From positions 84,558,364 to 84,622,363 of the forward strand of contig NC_067196.1 in the NCBI RefSeq assembly GCF_000699445.3: DNA of 64,000 nucleotides, given 5' to 3'. Every line of letters starts with the position of its first letter. Position 1 is the stretch's first letter. A program made the position numbers and the translations under genes. Positions 1 to 10,254 of the stretch are shown in pieces. The notes below the pieces were generated by a model. It searched no databases. It had not been told where the DNA came from and saw only the letters and a program-made list of their open reading frames with translations. This DNA is from Schistosoma haematobium (taxonomy: Eukaryota > Platyhelminthes > Trematoda > Strigeidida > Schistosomatidae).

Positions 1-338
1 TGAATTTCAACTCGCTATAGATTCTGTAGTACAGTATCTTGATAACACCATAAGTCTACTACTGAACAATAACGAAATAGTTTTTGACCGTGATTTCAAG
101 CCTTTATAGAAAGAAGGCGTAATAAAGATAGTATATTACAAATAACCAGCAACGAATTACATTTCTTAAAACACAAACCATCCATTACATTTTACAAATT
201 TCAAAGATCTTTAGAAACAACATATTTGAAAGCACATACAGATATAATTAGATATCCTCTATCTAAACCAACTATAGAAGTTGTGATGTTAATGTTTAAA
301 TTTACAAATGTACTAATAATAAAATAGTTACTAGCAAG
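1..338. other. AT-rich non-coding stretch, nothing recognised
   Basis: No coding exon, repeat unit or RNA gene was recognised between the window edge and the solo LTR. Base composition is like the general AT-rich background. Confidence 0.4.
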
Positions 339-342
339 ACTT

Positions 343-690
343 TGTAGCGTGGTGTCGAGTCGAGGTTGACTATGGGCACCACTACAGGGAAACGCGTACC
401 AAACAAATCAGAAGGCGAAGATAGGGCGTAACCAAGTTTATTTCGTTGGCGATCTCGTGGTATCGAACGAATACCGAGATCGTGCCAACGGGAGGACAAG
501 TGGAATCAGCGGGCAAGAGTACGAACGTACGAGGTCACAATCCGTGGAAAAGTCATGGAGGAGTAATATGGCTGTCTTTAGCACAGTTAAACAAACGAAC
601 ACAGTAAAATAATCACTGGCAAAATTGGTTATAATAGTGATTGTTTCCACTAAATCAATCGCGTTCTCTTGATAAAAGTGGGTCACTACA
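343..690 (-). mobile_element. Solo LTR, 348 bp, with 4-bp target duplication
   Basis: The element has the inverted ends expected of an LTR: it starts TGTAG and ends CTACA on either strand. It is flanked by the direct 4-bp repeat ACTT at 339-342 and 691-694, the target-site duplication left by integrase. It is more GC-rich than its surroundings. On the minus strand an AATAAA signal lies at about 437-446, which favours that orientation. No internal retroviral region, primer-binding site or second LTR is adjacent, so it is a solo LTR left by LTR-LTR recombination. Gypsy-like LTR retrotransposons are the common source in schistosomes; the exact family was not identified. Short open frames inside it are chance. 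Confidence 0.75.
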
Positions 691-694
691 ACTT

Positions 695-1005
695 TAAAAG
701 TCTGTTATACAGACATTGTTGTAGATAAAGTCTATGACAAACATTAATGTACCATACTGTCAAAGGTCAACTGAATAAAACAATTAATAACGATGCGAAA
801 GTGAATGTAGTAAACAAGACTCACTTCAATAACAAATCACAAATAAGATGAACAAAATGAATCAATCCAAAATTGGTTAAATACATTGTCTCAGAAATAC
901 ACTTAATCTAGACACTAATGATTGAATTCATAATAACAGTGAAAGCTTCATAAATAAAAAGCGCTTTCAGCCTAGAAAACATAAAATCATCAATAATATG
1001 TGTTA
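695..1005. other. AT-rich non-coding stretch
   Basis: Lies between two solo LTRs. No recognisable gene or repeat. Confidence 0.35.
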
Positions 1006-1010
1006 TAACT

Positions 1011-1484
1011 TGTGGCCTTGTGCCCTATTATTATATAATGTAATGATACCGCTAATTAAGAGAACAGTGATTTATCAACTGGACCAATGACGCGTAAAAC
1101 CTGTATGAGCAGTCAAGAGTTTATATTAGTCCTATCTTCCTGCCTAGCCCTGCCTGTTAAGTTCAGAACACCAAACTCAGTATACAGGGGTTTATAAATC
1201 AACCAAACAAACCACATAGTACCATAAAATGAAAATAACATTTATACAGGATTTAGCCAAAAGTGGCTGTGAATGTGGGAGACTGTAATTAATAGACTGG
1301 GCATAATTCAAGAACATTAAATAGTATAATAATAGTTCATAGGTTGAAATAAAGCTTATAATAAGAGGAACACGAATATGAATAGTTTAGCTACTTAATA
1401 ACCACACAAAAAAATATATGTATCGTATTGATCCATAAATAGTTCTCAAGAGATACCATTCATAATTCTCGTCGGGATATAAAA
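1011..1484. mobile_element. Solo LTR (family F), 474 bp, 5-bp target duplication
   Basis: This is a diverged copy of the element at 13280-13794; the two align over their whole lengths. It begins TGTTATAA. The last bases (ATATAAAA) are mutated relative to the other copy's ATATAGCA. The 5-bp repeat ATATG at 1006-1010 and 1485-1489 is the target duplication. An AATAAA signal near 1352 suggests plus orientation. There is no internal domain, so this is a solo LTR. Confidence 0.78.
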
Positions 1485-1489
1485 ATATG

Positions 1490-1755
1490 TATTACATTTT
1501 ACGATATTACCAAGAACAACACGAAGATTGTTACATCTGAATCACTAAGCAATTAAGTCAATCGATTTTACTCAAATCGAAGTTTAGGATACTTAGTATA
1601 CAGTTGACAGGGAAATATCGTGTGAACTGAATAAATTTTAGGATTTCAATTCAATGAAACAATAACACGTCGAAATCCTGGAATCAAGTAACAAAATTTG
1701 TTTGAAAATATGGTGTTATTATGTCAGCGAAAATGAACATTAAACATGTTCTAAC
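1490..1755. other. Unassigned AT-rich stretch
   Basis: Between the solo LTR and the single-copy SINE. Nothing recognised apart from the SINE target site at its right end. Confidence 0.3.
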
Positions 1756-1768
1756 TTTAAATGAGGTT

Positions 1769-2082
1769 TAGATGGTGGTTGGAGGTAGTCAACAGGAAAC
1801 CCTGGACCCGGGTTTCGTGCTACTTGGCACTCGTCAGCAAGGTGTATCTGTAATCTTGAGGGAACTGGTGCTCCCTGACGGATTCGATCTCGTATCACCC
1901 AGCTTCACAGTCAGAGACGTTACCACTGAGCTATCCGAGCCGTGACTAACCTCCTGTAGGACTGCGATGTAATCACAATTGATTGATCACTGGGTGGTGA
2001 TCAATGTCATGCTTGTCTAGTCCTTATTAGTGCAGATCGAATGCTATCGATCATGTTGCAATGTGGCCACCAGTCAATTGTG
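1769..2082 (-). mobile_element. Single-copy family A SINE (satellite-monomer relative) with 13-bp TSD
   Basis: This is nearly identical, in reverse orientation, to the SINE part of the 344-bp satellite monomer at 31745-47930, but occurs once. It is flanked by the 13-bp direct repeat TTTAAATGAGGTT at 1756-1768 and 2083-2095, a retroposition-type target duplication. On the minus strand the order is GTGGCCACATTGCAAC, a pair of short palindromes, a tRNA-like segment with an A box (TAGCTCAGTGGT) and B box (GATCGAATCC form), a hammerhead-like core (CTGACGA, 14-nt stem II, GAAA) and the end ACCACCATCT. The TSD fixes the mobile unit: the roughly 40-bp spacer of the satellite monomer is absent here. 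Confidence 0.88.
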
Positions 2083-2187
2083 TTTAAATGAGGTTGGCTA
2101 CACTATGAAAAATACAGTCATAGAAAAGTTAATTTTCAGGTATCTAAAATATAATTTGCAGTAAATAGTTTAACAGCCCACTACTAA

Positions 2188-2450
2188 TGTATTGAACGAG
2201 AACACAAGTGGGGATGGTTGAATGTATTTAAACACAAAGTACAGAATGTCTTAGTAAAATGTAAGAACCGTACAGTAAATACTTCATTTGCAAAATGTCA
2301 GTCAATCGTCCCAGACTTCATTGTTCTTGCATTTCCATACCAATTGTTTTCTGTTCTCGCTCTTTCCTCCTCAATTTTCTGCTCCCGGAAATTCTATTCC
2401 TTATTGGAGTTATATACTATATATGTCGATATAAATAGCACACACCACAC
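2188..2450 (+). repeat. Dispersed repeat family C (LTR-like ends)
   Basis: Shares a backbone with 7377-7575, 18085-18370, 54545-54772 and 55745-55992. Common landmarks are a start like TGTAGTGAACGAG, a middle containing AAATGTCAATCAATC followed by a pyrimidine-rich tract, and the end TAGCACACACCACA. The TG...CA ends and length (about 260-285 bp) suggest a short LTR or LTR-derived element, but I found no clear target duplication at any copy. Non-coding. Confidence 0.5.
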
Positions 2451-2740
2451 TCGTCCTCCCTTTAAACCAGTCGTTCTTGCAGTGATTTTGCTCACTGTGC
2501 CACTTTCTTTGTTTCTGCAGTCTGTGCTACGAGTCTGCGGCCACACGGCACACAGCGTGTTCAACATCTGCGTTCTAGCGACCTGCTGAGCCATCTACAT
2601 CCAATGCCCGTCCAGCAGCCGCACTTCCCACCGCTCCTCACCGTCGGCAGCACCCGTTGTAACCAACGCCACCACTCCAGAGCACTCCACTCGACATCAT
2701 CTCCCCTCACCAGACCGCCCCAAGTAGCACCTTAGCTCTA
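2451..2740. other. GC-rich segment of unknown origin
   Basis: Directly follows the family C copy and is clearly richer in C and G than the surrounding DNA. It has an open frame on both strands (plus 2218-2589, minus 2394-2594), but no recognisable domain and no splice-site pair. It may be internal sequence of the element whose LTR-like end precedes it. Confidence 0.3.
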
Positions 2741-2769
2741 TTATCATCTGATATTTTGTATATCATAAT

Positions 2770-3400
2770 TTTGCTTCAAAGTTTTAAGGAGAAACACTTT
2801 CAAATCAGAAATGATTGTTACATTGTGTTACGTATCGCGAATAATTTTTTCCACTTGACTGTTTACAAACATATTTACATAGTCTTTTTATTGTAAACTG
2901 TTACTAACATATTTTCGACTTACCTTAAAATTGAGCGAGTGCCAGTACTCGTTCAATTCTACGGTAGGTCAAAAATACCTAAACCAAACATCTCGATTGG
3001 AATATCCCTAGCCTAAACTTAAATATTTAAATGCATATATAAACAATTAACTAATTATTCGGTCACATCACTCTTAAGTTATAAACAGAAACCCAGCTAA
3101 TCAAATGTAATATATTCCTAGTAGGCAAAAAAAATTACCAACGTCTTTCTAATAAAGAAAAACACAGAATTATGATTTACATTCAGTAATTAACAACTTA
3201 AAGTTTTAATTATCAAAGTCAAACCATGATCATTCACCATAAATCAATTTCTTGTATGTCTTCTACTAGTTGATGCTTATTATCAACAACATTCATTCGA
3301 TAGATTTGCATATATGAAGTAAATTTCGTTTAATTTACATTATTATCAATTGTCACAATGTAAAATGTATTTCATTCAATAAATAAATTTTGTTTTATAT
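2770..3400. other. Unassigned AT-rich stretch
   Basis: No gene or repeat recognised. Typical AT-rich intronic or intergenic sequence. Confidence 0.3.
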
Positions 3401-3407
3401 CAGAAAG

Positions 3408-3592
3408 GGTTGGATGCCAGCTCAATGATCTAGAGGTTAAGTGCTCGTAAGCGAGACCGACAGGTCCTCGGTTCGAATCTCGCAAAGCAGGATCGTAGAT
3501 GCACACTTCTAAGGAGTCTCACATTAGGACGAAACGTCTGTCTAGTGTTTCCACGTTTCTCATAGTAGTCTAGATTCAAATGACTCATGATA
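3408..3592 (+). mobile_element. Family B hammerhead SINE, 5'-truncated copy
   Basis: Contains the tRNA-like module (GATCTAGAGGTTAAGTGCTC as A-box region, GGTTCGAATCTCGC as B box) followed by a hammerhead remnant and the tail TAGTCTAGATTCAAATGACTC. The ribozyme core reads CTAAGGA in place of CTGANGA, so the catalytic G5 position is changed and self-cleavage is not expected. Confidence 0.75.
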
Positions 3593-3599
3593 ACAAACT

Positions 3600-4860
3600 A
3601 TTAAAATAACATTTTGTTTTATTGTGTAATTATATAATGTTAAAAATGCTAAGAATTCACTTATTTCACCGGTTTTCATTTATCATCATATTGGTAGACA
3701 TATTATATATTGCATAATCATATGCATAGATACAAACACTTTTAATTACTAATGTTTACCGCGTTTATATTTCATATCATCATTTAATTATTTAGTAAAC
3801 AATCTACATTTCAATTGTTCCATTGTTCATTATGACAACAATTTACATGTTACTTAGATTAATCTACATTCCAAATAGATTGATGATAATGACTTTAAAT
3901 GAAATATTTAATGAATCATAATGAAGCTGAGAATGATTAAGTTAAACAGGATACAATAATATTCAAACAAACAGATGAACATTAGGCAGTGATCATTAAT
4001 ATTAATGAGGTAAAAGATGAATCGATTTAGGAGTAAGATTTGATTTGATGTTGTCTATTCGTTCAAGCACAATATTTAAATGTTAATGCTGATACAAAAT
4101 ATTAAAAGTAGGTTTTAAGCTAAGCAAGTTATATTTTTTTGACTTTAAGACAATGAATATCCTCATAGAGATTTCAATTCGAATCCATGAATATTACAAT
4201 CAGTGTGGCTAAGCAAAGGTTTGCTGAAGAAAGTGAATAGACTGATATTGGCCCATTTATTACAAACTCGTTATAGTGCCAGTATAAATCAATCCTTTTG
4301 AAATATATATAAGGTCAGTAATTTTCTGTCAAAGCTTGTCAAACTTAAAGTCCTTCAAACGGCTGAAGCACTAGTCATCCGGATGAAGAAACCGTAGCTC
4401 TACTTGCAAAAGAAATATCTTCAACTGCTCCTTATCCCTTGGCCAACCTCAAGGCCAATTAATCAATAATAATCTTGGCTATTGAATGACCTCATTTGAC
4501 TACTGTGCTTACGAACTTTCGTAGTCAATTGTAATTTTCTCTGTTATCTTTATTTACAAATCTTTGTATTATTATTGTTATTATTACTACTGGTTAAACA
4601 TCATTATTAATCTTCCCAATACATGATTCATTTACTTCTCATTCATACCACCTTATTATGTCTTGCTAATAGTTTTTTACACAATTTAATCTTCCACTAA
4701 ACATTTGATCGAATTGTTATTGCACTATTGTTTCCCTCACCCTATCTGACCCATATTTATTCTGATCATAGATCTTAAATTTTCACTTAACATATAATTC
4801 AAGTTAACATTCTATGTGAGTCATATCAACATGAACAATTTTATTCTGTTTTGTTTGACA
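3600..4860. other. Unassigned AT-rich stretch
   Basis: No exon was recognised. A less AT-rich patch at about 4335-4470 looks repeat-derived, but I could not match it to any element in the window. Confidence 0.3.
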
Positions 4861-4872
4861 ATCCTAAATTCA

Positions 4873-5082
4873 TATCAGAAGGGGTTTTGTGAAGATTGTA
4901 GTAATTTCAACAGTTGAGATCATGAGTCAATTGAAGCTAGACCACCATGGAAAACCTGGAATCACTGGACGGCTGTTTCGTCCTATTACGGGACTCCCCA
5001 GCAGTGCGGATCCACGACCCCGCCTCGCGAGATTCGAACCCAGGACCCATCAGTCTCGCGTCAGGCGCTTAACCAAATAGAT
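4873..5082 (-). mobile_element. Family B hammerhead SINE, partial
   Basis: Reverse-oriented copy. The tail (rc of ATCAGAAGGGGTTTTGTG) is at the left, then the ribozyme region, then the tRNA-like module with B box (rc GGGTTCGAATCTCGCGAGG). The core reads CTGGGGA, so conserved A6 is replaced by G. Stem II (GTCCC...GGAC) and GAAA are kept. Confidence 0.8.
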
Positions 5083-5435
5083 CTTAAATTCACATGCTTT
5101 AAAAGATGTACTTTGCCCTTAACCTGTTCATTTTTCGGATTATTCATTTAGATATATGAATTGTAGAGCCTGAAGTGAATTTATCGAAAACAATATTCTT
5201 CGTTCACCATATTAGTCTCTTAATATGATGGGAATCTTTAAACGATTATACTGAAATACATGAAGTTTTATAGAACTCAAATGCTAAATGAACTAGCTAA
5301 TCAGTGTTAAACAAAGTTAAACCATTTAGATTAGATGCTACAATACAGTTTGATGATTGAAAATAGAAAATATGACAATAGTTAATTTTATGTTATCAAC
5401 TAATTTAATCTTGTTAAAGATCTATTTCACTGTTT

Positions 5436-5825
5436 GAAATCATGAGTCAATTGAAGCTAGACCACCATGGAAAAACTGGAGGCACTGGATGGCCGTTTCG
5501 TCCTAGTATGGGACTACTCAGAAGTGCGCATACACGATCCCAGCCACGGGATTCAAACCCAGGACATATCAGTCTCGCTCCAGGCGCCTAACGAACCAAG
5601 CCATTGAGCCGGCCGGCATCCAACGGTGTTAATGTCTAACTTCAACCAATCCACGAAGTTGCGCCACCGTACACCATTGTCTTCATTGAGCTGATATCTC
5701 ACAATAGACCTGGTTGAACTCCACTCGTAACGGCTTCTCACTAGAACTCTAGCAGTATCTCTTGAAGTCAGTCACTTGTGAGCAGATGGTTATGATCAGA
5801 AGGGGTTATGTGGAGATTTATTTAC
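5436..5825 (-). mobile_element. Near full-length family B SINE plus tail of a tandem neighbour
   Basis: One of the more complete copies, read on the minus strand. It has a leader of about 190 bp (from TGCTCACAAGTGACTGACTT to GTTGGATGCCGG), the tRNA-like module, a ribozyme region (core CTGAGTA, G8 changed to T) and the tail to the CATGATTTCAAA end. Immediately beyond the leader, at 5796-5820, lies the tail (TCAGAAGGGGTTATGTGGAGA) of another copy in the same orientation, so two units sit head to tail. Confidence 0.78.
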
Positions 5826-5911
5826 TGATGAAAATAATAATAATGATAACATGACAGAGGGGGGTAGGACCAGCTAACCAGTTTTCTTTTTTAAATAAAA
5901 TTGTGAAAAAT

Positions 5912-5930
5912 ACACACACACACACACACA
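5912..5930. repeat. (CA)n microsatellite
   Basis: About nine AC dinucleotide repeats in a row. No other function visible. Confidence 0.9.
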
Positions 5931-5990
5931 AAAACTGTGTTTATAATTGAAGAAAAATTTGTAGTTTTCTTTTTCTATATTAATATTTAC

Positions 5991-6057
5991 CTGTTATCTT
6001 TGGTTAAATCTAATGTTCTGGATAAAATTGCATCACTGTATAATGTGACATCGATAT
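5991..6057 (-). CDS. Exon, Ras-association-like domain (continuation), 67 bp
   Basis: On the minus strand an acceptor (TTTTCATTTTAG) precedes this segment and a donor (GTAAATATT) follows it. Joined in phase to the exon at 12800-13094, which leaves one base (G), it reads DIDVTLYSDAILSRTLDLTK then DN, without a stop. It ends with two bases of a codon, so at least one further exon lies to the left, probably beyond the window. The alternating hydrophobic pattern would suit the later strands of a ubiquitin-fold RA domain. It is short, so support rests on the phase match, splice signals and peptide character. The gene would be multi-exon with introns of several kb full of repeats. Confidence 0.55.
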
Positions 6058-6245
6058 CTAAAATGAAAATAGGCGGCAATATAAATAAAACAAATGCATA
6101 ATTTAATATAGTTAGTCTATGATATTTTCATATTTCTTTGAACTATAGTTTGTTTAACTTATTAGTTAATGAGTAAAATCATGTAATCAAGCAATTTCTT
6201 ATGAGTTACAATCTATTTGTAGAAAACAAATCAGTGGTATCATTT

Positions 6246-6495
6246 ATAAAGATGTGTAACTCTGAATTTGTGGATTGGTTGGAGTAAGACATTAACACTG
6301 TTGGATGCCAGTTGGTTCAGTGGTCTAGAGGTTAAGCGCTCGCGCGCGAAACTGATGGGTCCTGAATTCGAAACTTTCGGGGCGGGATCATGGATACCCA
6401 CTGCTGAAGAGTCACACAATAGGATGAAACGGCCTTCCAGTGCTTCCAGGTTTTCCATGATGGTCTAGCTTCAATTGACTCATGAATTCAACCAT
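6246..6495 (+). mobile_element. Family B hammerhead SINE
   Basis: Contains the end of the leader (TGTGGATTGGTTGGAGTAAG), the tRNA-like module (GGTCTAGAGGTTAAGCGCTC) and a ribozyme region with core CTGAAGA and GAAA, then the usual tail. Stem II is weakened (GTCAC...GGAT) but the stem I arms ACTG and CAGT remain. The B box is damaged (GAATTCGAAAC). Confidence 0.78.
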
Positions 6496-6499
6496 TAAA

Positions 6500-7140
6500 T
6501 TTAAGTTCTATATATAGGTTAAAGTGATAATAGCTTTATTGATATCACTTGCGATTTCAGTAATAAAAGTTTACAATCAATTAACAACTAAATAGTGATC
6601 GATGTCATGATTCATGTGTACTATTGAATAAGCGAGTGTAAAATCTTAAGTTTAAACTTACATCATTACGTGAAGATAGAATGTCAGTTAAGAATCTTCA
6701 TTATTTGCGATAGCTTGGAGATACGTTATGTATGCTTAACTAACACTGGAACCGGAATTAGTGGTAGAGATGCATATACTCTTTCAATATTCATTCACAA
6801 CTGATTTCTTTTCACTTGTTCTTTCGTAATCACACTGTCTTTGATGAACTATTATGTTGACTATTATTATCTACTATGATAGCGTTATTATGATCCGGAT
6901 TTATTTGATAAATATTTTGATAATTTCACTTCACTGCACTAGTGTGACATAACTGCTAGGTTTAAAAAGCTCGTTTGTACTAGATCACTTGTCAATCATG
7001 TTTGACCGACCAGTAGTATTATTTAAGATTTCGTAATCTTGGAAAAAGCTCCTTCTTAGATCTTTCTAGTTGTCAACAGTTAAAACACTTTCCTTTGCAT
7101 AATTTACTTCAGATAATTATCTTATTTATTGACTCTCTCT
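6500..7140. other. Unassigned AT-rich stretch
   Basis: No gene or recognisable element before the RTE fragment. Confidence 0.3.
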
Positions 7141-7149
7141 GTTTGTGTG

Positions 7150-7345
7150 CCTTTCGATACTATGGTGTACCTGAGAAGATTGTCAACATCATACGGAATT
7201 CAAATAATGGACTACACTGCAAAGTCCTGCTTGAAGAACAGCTGACAGGTGCATTCCTAGTAAAGGCCAGTGTCGGACAAGGCTGTTTACTTCAGCTTTT
7301 GATTTTCGTTTCGGTAGTCGACTCGATCATGAAGGCATCCACTTC
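7150..7345 (+). pseudogene. RTE-type LINE reverse transcriptase fragment (5' part)
   Basis: Reads FRYYGVPEKIVNIIRNSNNG and then VGQGCLL in one frame. This matches the homologous stretch of the copy at 11650-12772 (RHYGVPQKIVNII...GVSQGCLL), which is RT-domain sequence upstream of the catalytic (F/Y)ADD box. The fragment stops after DSIMKAS, where a family C repeat is inserted and part of the RT including the catalytic box is missing. A dead copy. Confidence 0.8.
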
Positions 7346-7376
7346 ACAGTTACAATTGCTTAACAAAATATGAAAA

Positions 7377-7575
7377 TAATACATTAAATACATCACTTGC
7401 AAAGCTTCATTGCGTTATTATTTACTCCATGATTCTTCTAATTCTGTTGTTATTTCCATTCGTCTCTGATTTTGTTCCTGTTCTCTACATTTCAATCTTC
7501 ATCTGGCAGGCATTTCAGTCCTACTGCTGCTACATACAATTTATATCTGTCAATAAAAGTAGCATACACACAACA
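7377..7575 (+). repeat. Family C repeat nested inside the RTE fragment
   Basis: Matches the backbone of the other family C copies (TTAAATACATCACTTGCAAA at the left, GTAGCATACACACAAC at the right). It interrupts the LINE: RTE sequence up to DSIMKAS precedes it, and RTE sequence corresponding to SAAVGLNTHKGKS follows it. About 115 bp of the RT are missing at the junction, so insertion came with a deletion or into an already deleted copy. Confidence 0.65.
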
Positions 7576-7577
7576 GC

Positions 7578-8275
7578 AGTCTCTACAGCAGTAGACCTTA
7601 GCATACATAAACGAAAATCAATTCCTGAAATACAACACATAAAGCACCAACCCAATCACACTCCATGAAAAAGCTATGGAAGAGGTGGAAACATTTGAGT
7701 CCATGGACAGTATCATCGAGGAAAACGGAAAATCGGGGTCCGATGTGAAATCAAAGATTGAAAAAACAAGGACGGTATTCCTACAATTAAAGAACATATG
7801 GAACTCAAAACAACTGTCTGCACGCCAATATCAAATTCTCAATCTTCAATACGAACGTCAACACAGTTCTAATGTATACAGTTGAAACTTCAAGAATTAA
7901 CACATGCATCATCAAAACAGTACAAGTATTTATAAACAATTGTCTACACAACATACTCAATATCCGTTGGCCTAATCCCATCACAATCAGCCGACTGTGG
8001 GAGAGAACAAACCAACTTCTGTATGAAGAGAATATTAGGAAAATATGTTGGAAGTGGATAGGACACATATTGAGGAAATCATCAAACTGCATCATGAAGC
8101 AAACACTAACATGTAATTCTGATGGGTAAAGGGAAGGAAGAAGACCGAAGCACATACTACATCGGGAATTGGAATTATACATGAAAAGAATGAATAGCGA
8201 CTGGGAAATACTGGAAAGGAAAGTGAAGGACATATTTGGATGGAGAGTGGTGATGAGCGGTCTATACTCTCCCAT
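7578..8275 (+). pseudogene. RTE-type LINE 3' part (RT C-terminus and tail)
   Basis: Carries the remains of the RT C-terminal region with several stops (e.g. [18 protein letters not shown], then [34 protein letters not shown]). It ends at the element's 3' end near a TAAG-like tail. From about 7786 to 8256 it is practically identical to 15845-16315. Open frames on the opposite strand here are antisense shadows. Confidence 0.82.
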
Positions 8276-8279
8276 GTGA

Positions 8280-9095
8280 GGTAACTGACTTAAGTAATTG
8301 CTATGTATTACTTCAGGAAAGAATTTTTACATGGATTTATTCTCAGTTTTATATTCATCAATAAAACATTCCACTCATAGTTTATTTTAATAAAATTCTC
8401 AGTACTCAATTATTTTCTTAAAGATTTTCATTATAAAGTTTGTTTTTAGAAAGAAAATTCATAAAAATCAGTTCATCAACATTGTCACCTTATTCGAATT
8501 GAGCACCTATCTGACTGTCTGTCTATCTATCTACTGACTGGTCTGTGTGTTTATCTATCTATTAAAGTAACTTGTGTGCTATTATTATTACCACTATTAT
8601 TATTATTATTATTATTATTATTAGCATACCTATTCAAATAAATAATTCACACTGTTACATTGGGTGAATAGTAAAATGCCTTTTTCTTCTTGAATCTTCT
8701 TTCTTTTTGTTTTCTCTTTTTTTGCCAAAAGAATTGATTCTTCTGTCAAACAAACTTAAACATAACACTTTTGTTATGTCATAATAAGGTTGATTATCAT
8801 TTTTTTAAATTTATGTATTGATAGGCATTCTCTACTTGTAATTCATTTATCAAATACCATTTTTATAATAAACTATTTGTGAGGAATTTAGAAAACCAAC
8901 CAAACAAACAGACAAACGGTTGAAGCAAACACAAACTTGAGTAAATCTAAATTAAACACTGAAAGTATTTGTGTGATTTATTGGTGTTTCTTTAGAAAAC
9001 AATTTTTTTAATTTTAACTATTTATTGATCAGAGAAATTCTTATTTCAAGAATAAATCTAATCACTGCACTTTTTGGAACAAAAAAAATTGGGTT
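8280..9095. other. AT-rich stretch with an (ATT)n microsatellite
   Basis: Contains an imperfect ATT trinucleotide run at about 8582-8622 and several TCTA/TCTG short repeats at 8515-8560. No gene recognised. Confidence 0.5.
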
Positions 9096-9103
9096 TTTTT
9101 TAC

Positions 9104-9455
9104 AGTGGATTGATCACGGGGTGGTGGGTGAGCAATATTATGTGTGTCCGATCTTTCTAAGTGTAAATCGATTGCTATCGATCATTAGGAAGGAGTTGAC
9201 ACAGATGACATTGCTCACCCATAACCCAGTGATCAATCAGTTGTGAATAATATCTCTGTCTTACAGGAGATCAGTCGCGGCCGTGATATCTCAGTGGTAA
9301 CGTTGCTGACTGTGAAGCTGGGTGATACGAGATCGAATCCATCAGAGAGCATCAGTTCCTTTAAGATTACAGGTACACAGTGGTGACGAGTGGCAAATAG
9401 CACTAAACTTTGATACAGAGTTTCCTATTGATTACCTCCAACCACTATATTAAAG
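9104..9455 (+). mobile_element. Diverged family A SINE with a large inverted repeat at its head
   Basis: Old relative of the satellite monomer. The tRNA-like part is at 9277-9350 (ATATCTCAGTGGTAACGTTG as A-box region, GATCGAATCC as B box) and the hammerhead region is degraded (GTGACGAGTGGCAAATAGCA, ACTAAAC for GAAACCC). The upstream part differs from the satellite: 9107-9149 and 9197-9240 are inverted copies of each other (GGGTGAGCAAT / ATTGCTCACCC at the core), predicting a long hairpin. Confidence 0.75.
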
Positions 9456-9535
9456 CTGTTTTTTTGTTAGATAGTAAATGGTTATACTACTTTAAACTTT
9501 AGTGGCCCGAAATCTAAATCCATTTATATTGTATG

Positions 9536-9955
9536 AATGTTATTGAAGTATACATGTTGCCTATCCTCGTATATAATTATCGACTTAACTCGTGTTAGTG
9601 TATAACACTATTTAATATGTTAAATACGACAATGGATTCTAGAATACGTATATTTTGTACAATCATTGGTCTGAACAGACAATCAGAGGAACGAAGCGAA
9701 ACGACGCGCGGTGGAGAAGTCATGTGAGTCAACTCTATTTAATCAAGCGTTAATCGATATTTATAGTCAGACAAAAATAAGTTACAGACATATGATGAAT
9801 GAGATAAGAATTGTACACACATACGCTCATATAAAAATAGTCAAGGTTGATAAGCAAATAATTAACAAGATCAAAATGTAGCTTGAGAACAAGGGATAAA
9901 CTGTCTTGTCCGGAAGCTAGAATAAACTGTCTTTATTTGAGGTTGATCTCTTTTG
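9536..9955 (+). repeat. Dispersed repeat family D
   Basis: About 420 bp. It aligns with 59885-60315 (same strand) and in part with 47931-48185 (opposite strand). Landmarks are AATACGTATATTTTGTACAA, a purine-rich GAACGAAGCGAAACGACG tract and TCAATATTTATAGTCAG-like sequence. No coding capacity. Class unknown; it may be an LTR or UTR of a retroelement. Confidence 0.65.
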
Positions 9956-10175
9956 ATTACATTTTCAAACGACTAACATGATAGTACTCTCTGTTAAACA
10001 TAAGATCTCCAAAGGAAGTCAGCAGCATCAGACATGAATGTATGTAATCTGGAATCAAATTGATAAGACTTAGCATTAGCCTTTTTTCAATTGACGAGTA
10101 CTAATTGACATGAAAGTTAGCTCTATAATTTCTTATTTAGTTGCTTTAAATTATCCAACAATTATGATCCTATCA

Positions 10176-10250
10176 GAAGGGTTTTTTGCAGAGATTACAG
10201 CAATTTAATAGTTGGGTTGATGAGTTAATTAAAGCTAGACTACTATGGAA
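10176..10250 (-). mobile_element. Family B SINE tail fragment, inverted against the next copy
   Basis: The tail of a minus-strand copy (rc of CTATCAGAAGGGTTTTTTGC and TAAAGCTAGACTACTATGG). It directly abuts the leader of a plus-strand copy at 10255, giving a head-to-head arrangement. Confidence 0.65.
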
Positions 10251-10254
10251 AACC

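Noticed and set aside
7805..8275. 156-codon minus-strand frame, and its twin at 15864-16292
   Set aside because: Antisense shadow of the RTE 3' region. The sense strand carries the recognisable RT C-terminal motifs.
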